A stretch of DNA of 15,231 bases from Trueperella sp. (GCA_012727825.1 JAAYGH010000034.1:1-15231), one strand, 5' to 3'; positions 7,894 to 14,599 are shown, counted from the first letter of the stretch. The notes: a model not told the origin generated them from the letters alone. Program-made: numbers and translations.

Positions 7894-8172
7894 ATGATCA
7901 CCGCTATCGTCATGATCGACGCCGAGGTCAATCAAATCCCTGAGGTTGCAGACGCGGTCGCAGGCATCAAGAGCGTTCGAAGAGTCTACTCCGTGACAGG
8001 CGACGTGGATCTCATCGCAATTGTCAGTGTGCCCGAGCACGAAGATCTTGCAACTGTTATTCCAGACCAGATTGCCAAAGTCTCCGGCGTTAAGGAGCTG
8101 AAGACGTATCTCGCATTCCAAGAGTTCTCCCGCGCGGATCTCGAGGCGGCCTTCGATATCGGCCTCGACTAG
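7894..8172 (+). CDS. Stand-alone Lrp/AsnC ligand-binding (RAM) domain protein
   Basis: 92 aa made up entirely of the alpha/beta RAM domain that forms the C-terminal half of Lrp/AsnC regulators. The family signature VYSVTGDVDLIAIV (about 30-43) contains the Gly-Asp turn that shapes the effector pocket, and VKELKTYLAF (about 68-77) forms the last strand. The usual N-terminal helix-turn-helix is absent. Upstream is a good ribosome binding site rather than a decayed HTH frame, so this is not a truncation. Stand-alone RAM proteins form dimers or larger rings and bind amino acids. Without an HTH it may modulate a full-length Lrp or act as an amino-acid sensor (inference). It converges on trpD with no intergenic base. 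Lrp-type genes near trpD occur in other actinobacteria, as I recall. Confidence 0.88.
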   Translation: MITAIVMIDAEVNQIPEVADAVAGIKSVRRVYSVTGDVDLIAIVSVPEHEDLATVIPDQIAKVSGVKELKTYLAFQEFSRADLEAAFDIGLD

Positions 8173-9234
8173 TTAGCGTGATTCGCGGTTTGAGAGCTCG
8201 ATCCAGCGCGTAAGCAGGTCGGCAGCACGCCCAGAATCAACTGTCTCCTCGGCGATCGCTAGACCGTGTCGCATGCGCTCAACGAACGTGCCGTCGATTG
8301 GACGTACGCCCTCGAGGCGCCCGTCGGCCACAATCGCCCCGGCTGCGTTGAGATTAACCGAATCACGAACGGGACCTTTCTCGCCGTCAATGACCCTGCG
8401 CGCGATGGCGGCATTATAAGTGGCGTCCTGGCCACGGAGGTCGTCGATCGTTGCCGCAGGTAGTCCCAAGTCGGCAGTCGCGTCCATCTCGTAGTAGTCA
8501 ATCTGCCCGTTGCGGACTTCCCACACCTCATTGCCACTCACGGTGGACAGCTCGTCGAGCCCATTGACACCGCGGAAGACGAGGGCACGGTTGTCACGTT
8601 TAGCAAGAACTCCTGCGACGAGCGGGGCGTGGTACTTGTTGGACACCCCAATGGCTCCCGCTGTCGGCCGGGCAGGGTTCGTCAGTGGTCCCAGCACATT
8701 AAACGCCGTGGCCACACCTAATTCACGGCGCGCGGTGGCAGCGTATTTCATCGACGGATGGAAAAGGTTGGCGAATAAAAAAGTGATTCCGATGTCGTCA
8801 AAGATTTTTTCAACCGACGCGATCTTCAGATCCAGATCCACACCGAGAGCCTCAAGGCAATCAGCCGAACCAGATTTTGAAGATGACGCGCGATTACCGT
8901 GCTTAACGACCTTGATTCCCGCGGCGGCAATGATGATAGACGCCGTCGTTGAAATATTCACTGTTCGGAGACGATCGCCGCCCGTGCCGACGATGTCGAG
9001 CGAATCAGAGGTCAGATTCACCGGTGCGGCATGGGCTTGCATGGAGTCGGCCAAACCGAGCAGTTCGTCCGTCGTTTCACCCTTGGTCGCAAGTGCGGTG
9101 AGAAAGCCTGCCAACGAAACAGGCGAGGTTTGGCCCGACATCACCATGTCCATTGCCCATGCCGTTTCATCGACCGTGAGATCCTCACGGTTAATGACCT
9201 TGGTTGTGATTTCCGGCCATGTGTACGCAACCAT
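8173..9234 (-). CDS. trpD: Anthranilate phosphoribosyltransferase
   Basis: 353 aa, usual length. Transfers phosphoribose from PRPP to anthranilate, the second step of the tryptophan branch. Motifs: GTGGD (83-87) for pyrophosphate binding, NIST (93-96), KHGNRASSS (111-119) for substrate and phosphate, LGPLTNPARP (181-190), and GLDEL (225-229) whose Asp-Glu pair holds Mg2+. All key residues are intact. The ATG overlaps the stop of the upstream receiver-like gene as TAATG, so translation is probably coupled. No other trp genes are nearby, as is common in actinobacteria. The TAA stop directly abuts the TAG of the convergent RAM-domain gene. Confidence 0.96.
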   Translation of the reverse strand: MVAYTWPEITTKVINREDLTVDETAWAMDMVMSGQTSPVSLAGFLTALATKGETTDELLGLADSMQAHAAPVNLTSDSLDIVGTGGDRLRTVNISTTASIIIAAAGIKVVKHGNRASSSKSGSADCLEALGVDLDLKIASVEKIFDDIGITFLFANLFHPSMKYAATARRELGVATAFNVLGPLTNPARPTAGAIGVSNKYHAPLVAGVLAKRDNRALVFRGVNGLDELSTVSGNEVWEVRNGQIDYYEMDATADLGLPAATIDDLRGQDATYNAAIARRVIDGEKGPVRDSVNLNAAGAIVADGRLEGVRPIDGTFVERMRHGLAIAEETVDSGRAADLLTRWIELSNRESR

Positions 9235-9674
9235 TAATTGCGGACCTTCTCCTTGAGAATCTCAGCAACCGAAGCAGATAGGGACCGTGGATCGATCGGG
9301 TGCTCGAGAATCTGGTTCGGGTTCGCCACGCGCGCAAGCCACTCATCCTGCGGGCGGCCAATCAGAATCACGAAGGGCATGTTCGGGTCAAGTTCATCAC
9401 GAACCATCTTTCCGAAACCGATGCCACCAAGTTTGGCCGCCTCACCATCGAGGATCAGCATGTCATACTGGTTTTCTTCAACCAGGAGATAGGCACCCTC
9501 CCAGGTCGCCGCCTCGGTCCAGTTAATCGGAGGGAGTCCCTTCGCGACCCTGCGACCCACGGATTGCATAACTTCGTTGCGGGTGTCACGGTTGTCTGAG
9601 TACACCAGAACTTCGAACGACTTCTCGTCAACGTTGTTCGACGTTGCGTTCGTCGCCTCCACCTCGTTTGCCAT
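9234..9674 (-). CDS. Output-less, atypical receiver-like (CheY-fold) protein
   Basis: 146 aa from the ATG at 9674, which has GGAGG 5 nt upstream. An in-frame ATG at 9692 (AGGAA upstream) would add six residues. After a low-complexity Asn/Thr/Glu N-terminus, residues 20-140 fit a receiver fold: FEVLVYSDN with Asp27, YDMLILDGEA with the phosphoacceptor-position Asp76, FVILIGRP for strand 4 and LEHPIDP for strand 5. The conserved Thr/Ser after strand 4 reads Ile/Gly and the strand-5 Lys is His125, so the switch residues are partly lost. No output domain, DNA-binding region or partner histidine kinase is present. It is the first gene of a two-gene unit, coupled to trpD by TAATG. It may be a phosphorylation-independent adaptor (inference); a relation to tryptophan synthesis is unproven. 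Confidence 0.72.
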   Translation of the reverse strand: MANEVEATNATSNNVDEKSFEVLVYSDNRDTRNEVMQSVGRRVAKGLPPINWTEAATWEGAYLLVEENQYDMLILDGEAAKLGGIGFGKMVRDELDPNMPFVILIGRPQDEWLARVANPNQILEHPIDPRSLSASVAEILKEKVRN

Positions 9675-9679
9675 TGTGT

Positions 9680-9684
9680 CCTCC
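9680..9684 (-). promoter_or_regulatory. Ribosome binding site deciding the receiver-like gene start
   Basis: GGAGG on the minus strand, 5 nt before the ATG at 9674. The alternative ATG at 9692 has a weaker AGGAA. Confidence 0.6.
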
Positions 9685-9859
9685 ACATTCATCTTAGTTT
9701 CCTTCTAATAGTACCGATGAGTCAAGAAAAGATTGAATCGGATCTCACCGGTCGGTGGTTACGCTATCCGCGCAGTTTGTGGCACACGCACTAGACCTGT
9801 TCCAAATAATGGAGATAATCGAAATGAAGACGACCGCGATCACAATGGTCGCGACTTAT

Positions 9860-9864
9860 GGAGG
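9860..9864 (+). promoter_or_regulatory. Ribosome binding site of the superoxide dismutase gene
   Basis: GGAGG lies 5 nt before the ATG at 9870. This favours that start over the in-frame ATG at 9858, which overlaps the GGAGG and lacks its own site. The 195-bp divergent region 9675-9869 shows no convincing -35/-10 pair for either gene. Confidence 0.75.
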
Positions 9865-9869
9865 TAGAT

Positions 9870-10484
9870 ATGACTTACACTCTTCCCGAGCTTGATTACG
9901 ATTACGGCGCACTAGAGCCGCACATCTCAGGCAAGATCATGGAGTTGCATCACAGCAAACACCACAACACCTACGTGCAGGGCGCAAACGCCGCTCTTGA
10001 GAACCTTTCGAAGGCCCGCGACGAAGGCGATTTTTCTAAGATCAATCAGTTCTCCAAGGACCTCGCGTTCAACGTCGGTGGCCACACCAATCACACAGTG
10101 TTCTGGAAGAACCTCTCACCAAACGGCGGCGGGGAGCCTGAAGGCGAACTGCTCGAAGCAATCAAGGACGCATTCGGTTCCTTTGACAAATTCAAAGCAC
10201 AATTCACCGCAGTTGCGACCGGGATTCAGGGCTCCGGTTGGGCGGTTCTTGCCTACGATCAGATCGCAGGCAAGTTGACCACCTACCAGCTCTTCGACCA
10301 GCAGTCGAACGTTCCTGTCGGCACGGTTCCGGTCCTTATGCTCGACATGTGGGAGCACGCTTTCTACCTTGACTACCTCAACGTCAAGGCCGACTACGTC
10401 ACGGCGGCCTGGAACATCTTCAACTGGGAAGATGTTGCCACACGTCTCGAGGGCGCACAGAACGCAAACCTGCTCGTGAAGTAA
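9870..10484 (+). CDS. sodA: Superoxide dismutase, Mn/Fe family (Mn-type features)
   Basis: 204 aa, typical length. Converts superoxide to hydrogen peroxide and oxygen in the cytosol. Metal ligands are all present: His27 (ELHHSKHH), His75 ([10 protein letters not shown]), Asp159 and His163 ([13 protein letters not shown]). Second-shell His31 and Tyr35 are also present. The Gly-Gly at 70-71, where Fe enzymes carry Gln, and a Gln at about 144 point to Mn or cambialistic use. No signal peptide is seen. It is a single-gene unit closed by a very strong bidirectional hairpin. A small overlapping upstream ORF is discussed in the findings. The enzyme indicates exposure to oxygen despite the fermentative cast of the window. 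Confidence 0.96.
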   Translation: MTYTLPELDYDYGALEPHISGKIMELHHSKHHNTYVQGANAALENLSKARDEGDFSKINQFSKDLAFNVGGHTNHTVFWKNLSPNGGGEPEGELLEAIKDAFGSFDKFKAQFTAVATGIQGSGWAVLAYDQIAGKLTTYQLFDQQSNVPVGTVPVLMLDMWEHAFYLDYLNVKADYVTAAWNIFNWEDVATRLEGAQNANLLVK

Positions 10485-10490
10485 TCGCGC

Positions 10491-10534
10491 AGGCATAAAG
10501 AATGGGGCTCTTGCGAGCCCCATTCTTTATGCCT
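10491..10534. terminator. Bidirectional terminator between sodA and the FKBP lipoprotein gene
   Basis: A perfect 20-bp inverted repeat (10491-10510 with 10515-10534) encloses a 4-nt loop. The inner part is GC-rich and the outer part AT-rich, so both strands yield a stable stem with U-rich 3' sequence. It sits between convergent stops (10484 and 10565) and should end both transcripts. Confidence 0.92.
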
Positions 10535-10564
10535 TGAGATCGATATTAGAGATCTTCTAAGTAG

Positions 10565-11578
10565 CTATTTCGATTCGTCTTCTGCAGGTTCACTCGACGC
10601 GTCGTCTGTTGGCTCGTCAGTTGCATCTGCAGGGAGCTGATCGATGATGTCGATCACTACCGCATAGGCGGGAGCGGTCACCTCGCCATCTCCCCCATCG
10701 TTAGCGGGAACTTCGACAAGCACGCGAGAACCAACCGGGATGCCCTCGAGTTCATCAAAGAAGCTATCTCCACCGAGCTTGAGCTGCTGCGGACCATACT
10801 GACCGTAGGTCACCTCGGTCATCGAGTTATCCCATAACGACATTGCATACTGGTGGAAAAGAGTGGTCCCTTCGCCCCCCAGTGGCTCGCCATTGCCACG
10901 CGCGATGACTGTCACAACAGGTTCACCCTCGGGCTCCTGTGAATCTTCGCGAACAGTGATTGTGATGGGCTCGCCCAGATCGCCGTCGATGGCCACCGGA
11001 AGCTCATCCAGATCCGCTTCCAGGGTCGCCTCGGCATCGCCTGCTTGATCCGCCCCGAAGGCGGTCATAACTTCAACGTAGAACACGATCGTGTCCGTGC
11101 CGCCAATGCCGGCCGCAGGCTGACCGCCGTCGCCATAACCGTATTCAGGCGGTGCAGAGATGAGGACCTTAGAGCCAGCCGGCAGGCCGGATAATCCCTC
11201 CGTCCATCCGCGAATAACGCCCTGGAGTGGGAAGGCTGTCGGTTCACCACGTTCAAACGAGGAATCAAACGGAATTTCGCTCCCCCAGACTTGGCCGACG
11301 TAATTGGCGACGACGACGTCCTGTTCGTCAATCTCGCGCCCATCTCCCTCTTCGAGGACCTCAACCTGTAAGCCCTCGACCGGGTTCGGATCAGAGAAGA
11401 TCAGGATTGGATTGTCACCTGAAAAATCTACGGTGGGCATCTCAGTCCCATATTCGATTGACTCTTCAGTGGTCGTTTGTGTTGTGGGATCCGCGGTTGA
11501 CGCTGATTCCTCACCCGATCCGCACGCGGCAAGAGTGAAGGTTAACGAGAGTGCGGCCAAGGTGGCGAGTTTCCGCAT
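10565..11578 (-). CDS. Lipoprotein with tandem FKBP-type peptidyl-prolyl isomerase domains
   Basis: 337 aa. The N-terminus is a lipoprotein signal: basic MRK, hydrophobic core, lipobox LAAC with Cys19 as lipidation site, then a Ser/Thr/Glu linker. Domain 1 (about 75-172) is a canonical FKBP with Tyr93, FDSSF (104-108), VIRGW (121-125) and PPEYGYG (143-149). Domain 2 (about 205-315) keeps the pattern FDELEGIPVGSRVLVEVP but has lost FDSS and the PPxYGYG loop, so it is probably non-catalytic. The tail is acidic and Pro/Ser-rich. It likely folds secreted proteins on the outer membrane face. GAGGAG lies 8 nt before the ATG. A terminator of the upstream Fe-S carrier gene ends just 20 nt before this ATG, leaving little room for a separate promoter. 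Confidence 0.9.
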   Translation of the reverse strand: MRKLATLAALSLTFTLAACGSGEESASTADPTTQTTTEESIEYGTEMPTVDFSGDNPILIFSDPNPVEGLQVEVLEEGDGREIDEQDVVVANYVGQVWGSEIPFDSSFERGEPTAFPLQGVIRGWTEGLSGLPAGSKVLISAPPEYGYGDGGQPAAGIGGTDTIVFYVEVMTAFGADQAGDAEATLEADLDELPVAIDGDLGEPITITVREDSQEPEGEPVVTVIARGNGEPLGGEGTTLFHQYAMSLWDNSMTEVTYGQYGPQQLKLGGDSFFDELEGIPVGSRVLVEVPANDGGDGEVTAPAYAVVIDIIDQLPADATDEPTDDASSEPAEDESK

Positions 11579-11586
11579 TAATTTTT

Positions 11587-11592
11587 CTCCTC
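11587..11592 (-). promoter_or_regulatory. Ribosome binding site of the FKBP lipoprotein gene
   Basis: GAGGAG on the minus strand, 8 nt before the ATG and only 6 nt after the 3' end of the preceding hairpin. Confidence 0.75.
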
Positions 11593-11598
11593 AAACAA

Positions 11599-11631
11599 AC
11601 GTATTCCCCACCTTCTTGGTGGGGAATACGT
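11599..11631 (-). terminator. Terminator of the Fe-S carrier gene, abutting the FKBP leader
   Basis: A perfect 14-bp stem (11599-11612 with 11618-11631) has a 5-nt loop. On the minus strand it is followed by TTGTTTG. It starts 9 nt after the Fe-S carrier stop. The FKBP gene on the same strand begins 20 nt later, so the hairpin may act as a partial terminator or attenuator. Confidence 0.85.
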
Positions 11632-11640
11632 GAGCGGTTA

Positions 11641-11997
11641 TCAGTGGAAGGACTCACCACACGCACAGGAACCAACGGCCTGTGGGTTGTCAATCGTGAA
11701 GCCCTGACGTTCGATTGAATCTGCAAAGTCGATGGTTGCACCATCGAGGTACGGGGCTGATTTAGCATCAACGAGTACTTCGACGCCGTCAAAGTCACGC
11801 ACCTGGTCGTCGTCGAACAGGCGCTCATCAAAGTAGAGCTGATACATGAGACCCGAGCAACCGCCGGGCTGAACAGCGATGCGGAGACGAAGGTCGTCGC
11901 GCCCCTCCTGCTCGAGAAGGGACTTGACCTTATTCGCGGCAACTTCGCTGAGTTCGATGCCGTGGGTCTGGGGTGTCGTATCGAGCGTCTCGCTCAT
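11641..11997 (-). CDS. erpA: A-type iron-sulfur carrier (ErpA/IscA/HesB family)
   Basis: 118 aa. Receives Fe-S clusters from a scaffold and passes them to target enzymes. The three ligand cysteines are in place: Cys47 in GGCSGL and Cys111/Cys113 in SCACGESF at the C-terminus. The start at 11997 is fixed by GGAGGT 4 nt upstream; an upstream extension to 12030 has no such signal. It resembles M. tuberculosis Rv2204c, which also neighbours a glycerate-kinase-like gene (Rv2205c), as here. The exact subtype (ErpA versus IscA) cannot be set from sequence alone. A terminator follows at once. A pair of GGTCAAA repeats lies upstream. Confidence 0.93.
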   Translation of the reverse strand: MSETLDTTPQTHGIELSEVAANKVKSLLEQEGRDDLRLRIAVQPGGCSGLMYQLYFDERLFDDDQVRDFDGVEVLVDAKSAPYLDGATIDFADSIERQGFTIDNPQAVGSCACGESFH

Positions 11998-12001
11998 GAA
12001 T

Positions 12002-12007
12002 ACCTCC
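12002..12007 (-). promoter_or_regulatory. Ribosome binding site of the Fe-S carrier gene
   Basis: GGAGGT on the minus strand, 4 nt before the ATG at 11997. A possible -10 (TACTCT, minus strand, 12032-12037) lies upstream. Confidence 0.75.
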
Positions 12008-12041
12008 AAGTTTGATTGGTAGCTGATCACTAGAGTACCGG

Positions 12042-12067
12042 TTTGACCAGATGGTCTCTATTTGACC
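12042..12067 (-). repeat. Direct repeat GGTCAAA upstream of the Fe-S carrier gene
   Basis: On the minus strand GGTCAAA occurs at 12061-12067 and 12042-12048, start to start 19 bp. The near-palindrome GACCATCTGGTC (12045-12056) overlaps the second copy. The pair lies just upstream of the possible TACTCT -10, in an activator-like position. It could be an operator, but a chance repeat cannot be excluded. Confidence 0.35.
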
Positions 12068-12134
12068 CCGCCGCCTTAGCCTGCGGCGTCACATTCATCC
12101 TAACCGCGATACTCATTTAATTATTCCCCAACTG

Positions 12135-13250
12135 TTAAAAATCCCACCCCCACGTGGTGGCGATGCGCGTTATAGCCTCATCTAGGCGTACGGGAATCGT
12201 TGATATTCCGTCAATATCTTCTCGTTCTTCACCAAACGCCCGCTCGGGCCGAAGTTCGTAACTGCCGTGGAGCCCCAAGCGTGGAAGCTCCCCCTTTCGC
12301 AGACCTGCGCTATCGGTGAGAAGCACCACTGGGACACCGCGCTCTTCAGCGTGGCGTGTCGCGGCGTGCAGACCACTGGGCAGATCGATGCCGATTGCAG
12401 CGCACACGTAAACGATCAGGTCGGCCTCTACTGGCAGGGCTGATCCAACGAGGTAGTCACCAATGAGCTGCTGGTTCCCCCCAAGCAGTCCCATCATCAT
12501 TCCAAGACCACCGCCCGGACCGGAGGCGCCTGCGCGCGGATCCACATTCGCTCCCCCCAACAACGAACGTCTGATCGAGCTCGCAGCAGCTCGGTCGAGT
12601 TCGTGCACCCAGCCCCCGATATGGCGTTCAAAATCTTGGGCTACCTGACCGTCCATTCCCGCCCGGTCCCACATTCGGGCCATGCCATCGACACCCAGTA
12701 GGGGAAGATCAGCCGAATACGTGGCCACCACGTTGGTTCCGGACAGCGCGCGCTGGGCCTTCGCAAGCTCCGTGCCAAGATCACGTGGCTCATCACGCAC
12801 ATTAATGTCCGTGCCCGCGAGCGCGCCGAGGAGTCCCAATCCCAGGTCGCTGCGTGTCATGAGCCGGGGCAGGTTCAGATGAACCGACCTCGCTCCCCGA
12901 CCCTGCAATTCCATCAAATCGCGTGCGAGGAAATCAGTCGAGCCAATCGGGTCGCTGTCGCCCGTCCATTCCATCGCATCAGCGAGATCAATCAGTGCCC
13001 CTCCGTCCCACATCCAGTGGATGCGCCGCGGCGCGTCGTCGTCAGGACTCGAGGCCTGGGCCTCTGGATACCTCAGGTGTACGACGTCGTCGAGGCCCGT
13101 ACCTACGTGAGCGATTGGATCGCCTTCCGAGGTCGCAATTCCCACGACGTCGTCGTGTCCGCGCGCACTGAGCCAGCCGCTGACCGAGCGTTCGAGAACG
13201 CCGCGGGGGCCCATGCCCGGCAGTGCAGAGCAGACGATCGAAACCTTCAT
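12135..13250 (-). CDS. Glycerate-kinase-like protein, probably a pseudoenzyme
   Basis: 371 aa, matching the glycerate kinase (GlxK/GckA type) length. Several stretches follow that fold in order: ALIDLADAMEW (85-95), the helix-strand region ending LGLGLLGALAG (136-146), PLLGVDGMARMW (183-194; family NPLLGPxGAxxVFG), GASGPGGGLGMMMGLLG (241-257; family GAGAAGGLG), and LPSGLHAATRHAEERGVPVVLLTD (290-313; family GKxPxGVAxxAKxxGVPVI). The catalytic signatures are lost. The N-terminal DSFKG reads SALPG, PMADGGEGT reads IATSEGDPI, GGSATNDGG reads NLPRLMTRSDLG, and GEGRLD reads CAAIGIDLP. Kinase activity is therefore doubtful. Its ATG overlaps the dipeptidase stop (TAATG), implying coupled translation. 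The neighbouring Fe-S carrier gene mirrors Rv2204c/Rv2205c. The role is unknown. Confidence 0.75.
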   Translation of the reverse strand: MKVSIVCSALPGMGPRGVLERSVSGWLSARGHDDVVGIATSEGDPIAHVGTGLDDVVHLRYPEAQASSPDDDAPRRIHWMWDGGALIDLADAMEWTGDSDPIGSTDFLARDLMELQGRGARSVHLNLPRLMTRSDLGLGLLGALAGTDINVRDEPRDLGTELAKAQRALSGTNVVATYSADLPLLGVDGMARMWDRAGMDGQVAQDFERHIGGWVHELDRAAASSIRRSLLGGANVDPRAGASGPGGGLGMMMGLLGGNQQLIGDYLVGSALPVEADLIVYVCAAIGIDLPSGLHAATRHAEERGVPVVLLTDSAGLRKGELPRLGLHGSYELRPERAFGEEREDIDGISTIPVRLDEAITRIATTWGWDF

Positions 13251-14593
13251 TACTCCCCTAGGCGCGTGAGCAAGAGCGCTTCAGCGACGATGGCATTGCG
13301 CCAATCACCGAGGTGAAGCGACTCGTTCTCGGAATGTGCTCGCGTGTCGGGATCTTCAATGCCGGTCACGAGTATCTGCGCATCTGGGAACACGGCGGAC
13401 AGGTCAGCAATGAATGGGATCGAGCCCCCGACACCAATTTCCACGGATTCGGTGCCCCATGCCTCGGCGAGTGCCCATTGCATGAGCTTGAACGTTTCGG
13501 TGGGTTCGCCCGCCTCAAACGACGGCCCACGCTCGTCGATTGTGACGTCGACGTGGGCGCCAAACGGAGCGTTGTCCAGGAGATGTGCAACAAGCTTGTC
13601 CGCTGCTTCACCGGCGTCCTGGCCGGGGGCAACGCGCAGCGACAGGACGAAGGTCGTGGACGGGATGAGCGTGTTCGACACGAGCTCCACGGGCGTGACA
13701 TCCATGGCTGTCACTGAGATGGCCGGCTTGGTCCACATGCGCGAGGTGATTGAGCCTTCTCCTGCAAGTTCCACGCCGTCGAGAACCCCGGCGTCGAGGC
13801 GGAACTGCTCTTCTGGGTAGTCGACGATCGTGTCGTCGCGAGACACGAGACCCTCCACAGCGACATTGCCCACGGCGTCGTGCAGTGTGGCAATGAGTCG
13901 CGCAGCAAGTGTCACAGAATCGAGGACAGGACCGCCGTACATGCCCGAGTGAAGCGCGTGATCGAGTGCGCTCACTGTGACGCTCACCTGGGTGACACCC
14001 CGGAGCGACGTTGTGAGTGCAGGTGTGCCGACCTGCCAGTTATTGGAGTCGGCAACCACGATGACGTCCGCCTCGAGGGTGTCTTTGTGTGCGTCAAGGA
14101 AGTCGACGAACGTCGGCGAACCGATTTCCTCCTCACCTTCGATGAACAGAGTGATGCCGACGCCGGGGCGCGCAGCTGCGATAGCAGCTAGGTGTGCGAT
14201 GACCCCTGCCTTGTCGTCGCCGGTCCCACGACCATATAAGCGACCATGGCGCTCCACTGCGGAGAATGGCTCTGAGTCCCACAGGTCCGCGTCACCGGGC
14301 GGCTGCACATCGTGGTGGGCATATAACATGACGGTGGGCTTGCCGGGCTCCGGGTCGCGCGTCGCGAGGATCGCCGGACGTCCCTTCTTGCCGGAGGGCG
14401 CCACGAGCTCAACGATCTGGGTATCTAGGCCCAGCGCGTTCGCTCGGTCCGCCACCCACTGCGCCGAGTCCGTTAACGGCCCCTGATCGAATGAGTCGGC
14501 CGATACGGAGGGAATTGCAACAAGGTCAACGAGATCTTTCGTGGACTGCGCCATGCGCTCATCGACGAAAGCGATTACATCCTGATAAGTCAT
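13250..14593 (-). CDS. M20 family dipeptidase (di-zinc metallopeptidase)
   Basis: 447 aa. Cytosolic hydrolase of dipeptides or related amides. The M20 metal site is complete: YAHHDVQPPG (91-100; His93, catalytic Asp95), GRGTGDDKAG (121-130; bridging Asp), EGEEEIGS (152-159; catalytic Glu and metal Glu), Asp182 in VVADSNNW, and His420 in AHSENE near the C-terminus. HSGMYGGPV (about 215-223) lies in the lid/dimerisation domain and is typical of the CNDP/PepV-like dipeptidase subgroup. A -10 hexamer lies 6 nt before the ATG and no Shine-Dalgarno is visible, so the transcript is probably leaderless. It is the first gene of a unit with the glycerate-kinase-like gene. Confidence 0.93.
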   Translation of the reverse strand: MTYQDVIAFVDERMAQSTKDLVDLVAIPSVSADSFDQGPLTDSAQWVADRANALGLDTQIVELVAPSGKKGRPAILATRDPEPGKPTVMLYAHHDVQPPGDADLWDSEPFSAVERHGRLYGRGTGDDKAGVIAHLAAIAAARPGVGITLFIEGEEEIGSPTFVDFLDAHKDTLEADVIVVADSNNWQVGTPALTTSLRGVTQVSVTVSALDHALHSGMYGGPVLDSVTLAARLIATLHDAVGNVAVEGLVSRDDTIVDYPEEQFRLDAGVLDGVELAGEGSITSRMWTKPAISVTAMDVTPVELVSNTLIPSTTFVLSLRVAPGQDAGEAADKLVAHLLDNAPFGAHVDVTIDERGPSFEAGEPTETFKLMQWALAEAWGTESVEIGVGGSIPFIADLSAVFPDAQILVTGIEDPDTRAHSENESLHLGDWRNAIVAEALLLTRLGE

Positions 14594-14599
14594 ACCGCT

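Noticed and set aside
9829..9853. CGACC...GGTCG inverted repeat in the sodA leader
   Set aside because: Only 5 paired bases; no terminator or riboswitch architecture around it.
12069..12088. Hairpin CGCCGC/GCGGCG downstream of the glycerate-kinase-like gene
   Set aside because: The stem is only 6 bp with an 8-nt loop and no T-run on the minus strand, so it is too weak to call a terminator.
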